Source: Syntrophales bacterium
GTDB lineage: Bacteria; Desulfobacterota; Syntrophia; Syntrophales; UBA8958
Assembly: GCA_023231165.1 (NCBI GenBank)
Contig: JALNVY010000004.1
Location: forward strand, 1-31,476
Length of the DNA stretch: 31,476 bases
Reading direction: 5' to 3'
The notes under the pieces were generated by a model that did no database searches, had not been told where the DNA came from, and saw nothing but the letters and a program-made list of their open reading frames with translations. The position numbers were made by a program, and so were the translations under genes. Numbering within the stretch: position 1 is the stretch's first letter; every line of letters begins with the position of its first letter. Shown one piece after another: positions 30,728 through 31,476 of this stretch.

Positions 30728-31476
30728 ATGGAAAATGCTGCACACCCAATGCTTGCGCTTCAGGCAGCCCTCAAGCAGCGGAAGGGCAAGATCGTCTCCT
30801 CCGAGGAGGCGGTCCGCGTCATCCGGAGCGGCGACACCATCGCCGTCAGTGGCTTTCTCGGCGCCGTATTTGCCGAAGAAATCGCCCGCAAAATTGAGGA
30901 ATCTTACCTTAAATGCGGAAATCCGCGGGATTTGACCCTCTTCTATGCTGCGGGAATCGGCGATGGCAAGGATAAGGGCGTCAATATCCTGGCCCACGAA
31001 GGACTGTTGAAGAAGGTTGTCTGCGGTCATGTCGGTCTGGCCCCGAAGCTTCAAAGGCTCATTCGGGAAAACAAGCTCCTAGCCTATAACCTTCCCCAAG
31101 GGGTGATCAACCACCTCACCCGTGATATCGCCGCCCACAAACCGGGAACCCTTTCTTTCGTCGGGTTGGGAACCTTCATCGATCCCCGCCTGGACGGGGG
31201 AAAACTCAACGACCTGACCAAAATGGAGGGGGAAGACCATGTCCAGCTTATAACCGTGGGGGGGAAGGAATGCCTGTTCTACAGGGCCTTCCCCATTAAC
31301 GTGGCCGTGGTCCGGGGAACTACCGCCGATCCAGACGGCAACATCACCATGGAAAAGGAGGCCCTGACCCTGGAGACCCTGTCCTTGGCCATGGCTGCCA
31401 AGAATTCCGGGGGCTTTGTCATCGCCCAAGTGGAACGGATCGCCGACCGGGGAACCCTCAACGCCCGGCAGGTGAA
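30728..31476 (+). CDS. Acyl-CoA:acetate/3-ketoacid CoA-transferase, cut by window end
   Basis: About 249 residues are visible and the frame is still open at the window edge. It matches the propionate CoA-transferase (Pct/YdiF) family: KIVSSEEAVRVIRSGDTIAVSGF, LTLFYAAGIGDG, KKVVCGHVGLAPKLQRLI, FVGLGTFIDPRLDGGKLN and VVRGTTADPDGNITMEKEAL. The family is about 520 residues long, so half is missing, including the catalytic Glu region. GGAGG (30713-30717) is 10 nt before the ATG. Transfer of CoA between short acids is expected. Confidence 0.88.
   Translation, partial: MENAAHPMLALQAALKQRKGKIVSSEEAVRVIRSGDTIAVSGFLGAVFAEEIARKIEESYLKCGNPRDLTLFYAAGIGDGKDKGVNILAHEGLLKKVVCGHVGLAPKLQRLIRENKLLAYNLPQGVINHLTRDIAAHKPGTLSFVGLGTFIDPRLDGGKLNDLTKMEGEDHVQLITVGGKECLFYRAFPINVAVVRGTTADPDGNITMEKEALTLETLSLAMAAKNSGGFVIAQVERIADRGTLNARQV

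Overview
The window reads like a chromosomal segment from a strictly anaerobic deltaproteobacterium, most like the Syntrophales (Syntrophus/Smithella type). This rests on gene content and order: pgpA-cinA-thpR-recA-recX-alaS on one strand, an LDH-type malate dehydrogenase, a stand-alone ADP-forming acyl-CoA synthetase alpha subunit, and two CoA-transferases. The taxon is inferred from familiarity with these families and no search was run. I saw no rRNA, tRNA, CRISPR array or intact transposase.

Layout. 1-2370: small secreted or lipid-anchored proteins (a SUEL-lectin-like protein, a Cys-rich lipoprotein, a glycine-zipper lipoprotein). Between them, on the minus strand, lies a cluster of three tiny genes of 38, 37 and 24 codons; two share a W-x-D-P-M-C-T-P motif. 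2367-4732 (minus): a GT2-type glycosyltransferase coupled to miaA. 4876-8380 (plus): a large M16C metallopeptidase and a small membrane-anchored protein. 8461-14955 (minus): alaS, recX, recA, thpR, cinA, pgpA, where pgpA appears to start with CTG. 15020-15320: a strong palindrome and a frameshifted remnant of a Y-family DNA polymerase. 15409-19993: a LuxR-type regulator, a bactofilin-like membrane protein, mdh, a 120-bp hairpin repeat and the acyl-CoA synthetase alpha subunit.

20035-25059 (minus) looks like accessory DNA: a YchJ/SEC-C protein, hicAB, a C-terminal remnant of a type III restriction enzyme with an in-frame amber codon, an orphan antitoxin-like protein behind an 18-bp perfect palindrome, an orphan ParB, an XRE-ImmA/IrrE protein and a HigB-like toxin. 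Each toxin-antitoxin-like gene set has an inverted repeat at its promoter.

25496-27186 (plus) is a probable metal-handling group: a small HHHD/CxxC membrane protein, a TFIIB-type zinc ribbon and a cation diffusion facilitator broken by a frameshift. A lipoprotein and a nitroreductase follow. The window ends with two divergent CoA-transferase genes (one fused to a GNAT acetyltransferase domain, one cut by the window edge), which fits acyl-CoA/organic acid metabolism.

The most novel-looking signal is the tiny-gene cluster at 1078-1470. The shared DPMCTP segment is encoded by different synonymous codons at every position where that is possible, which argues for selection on the peptide itself.
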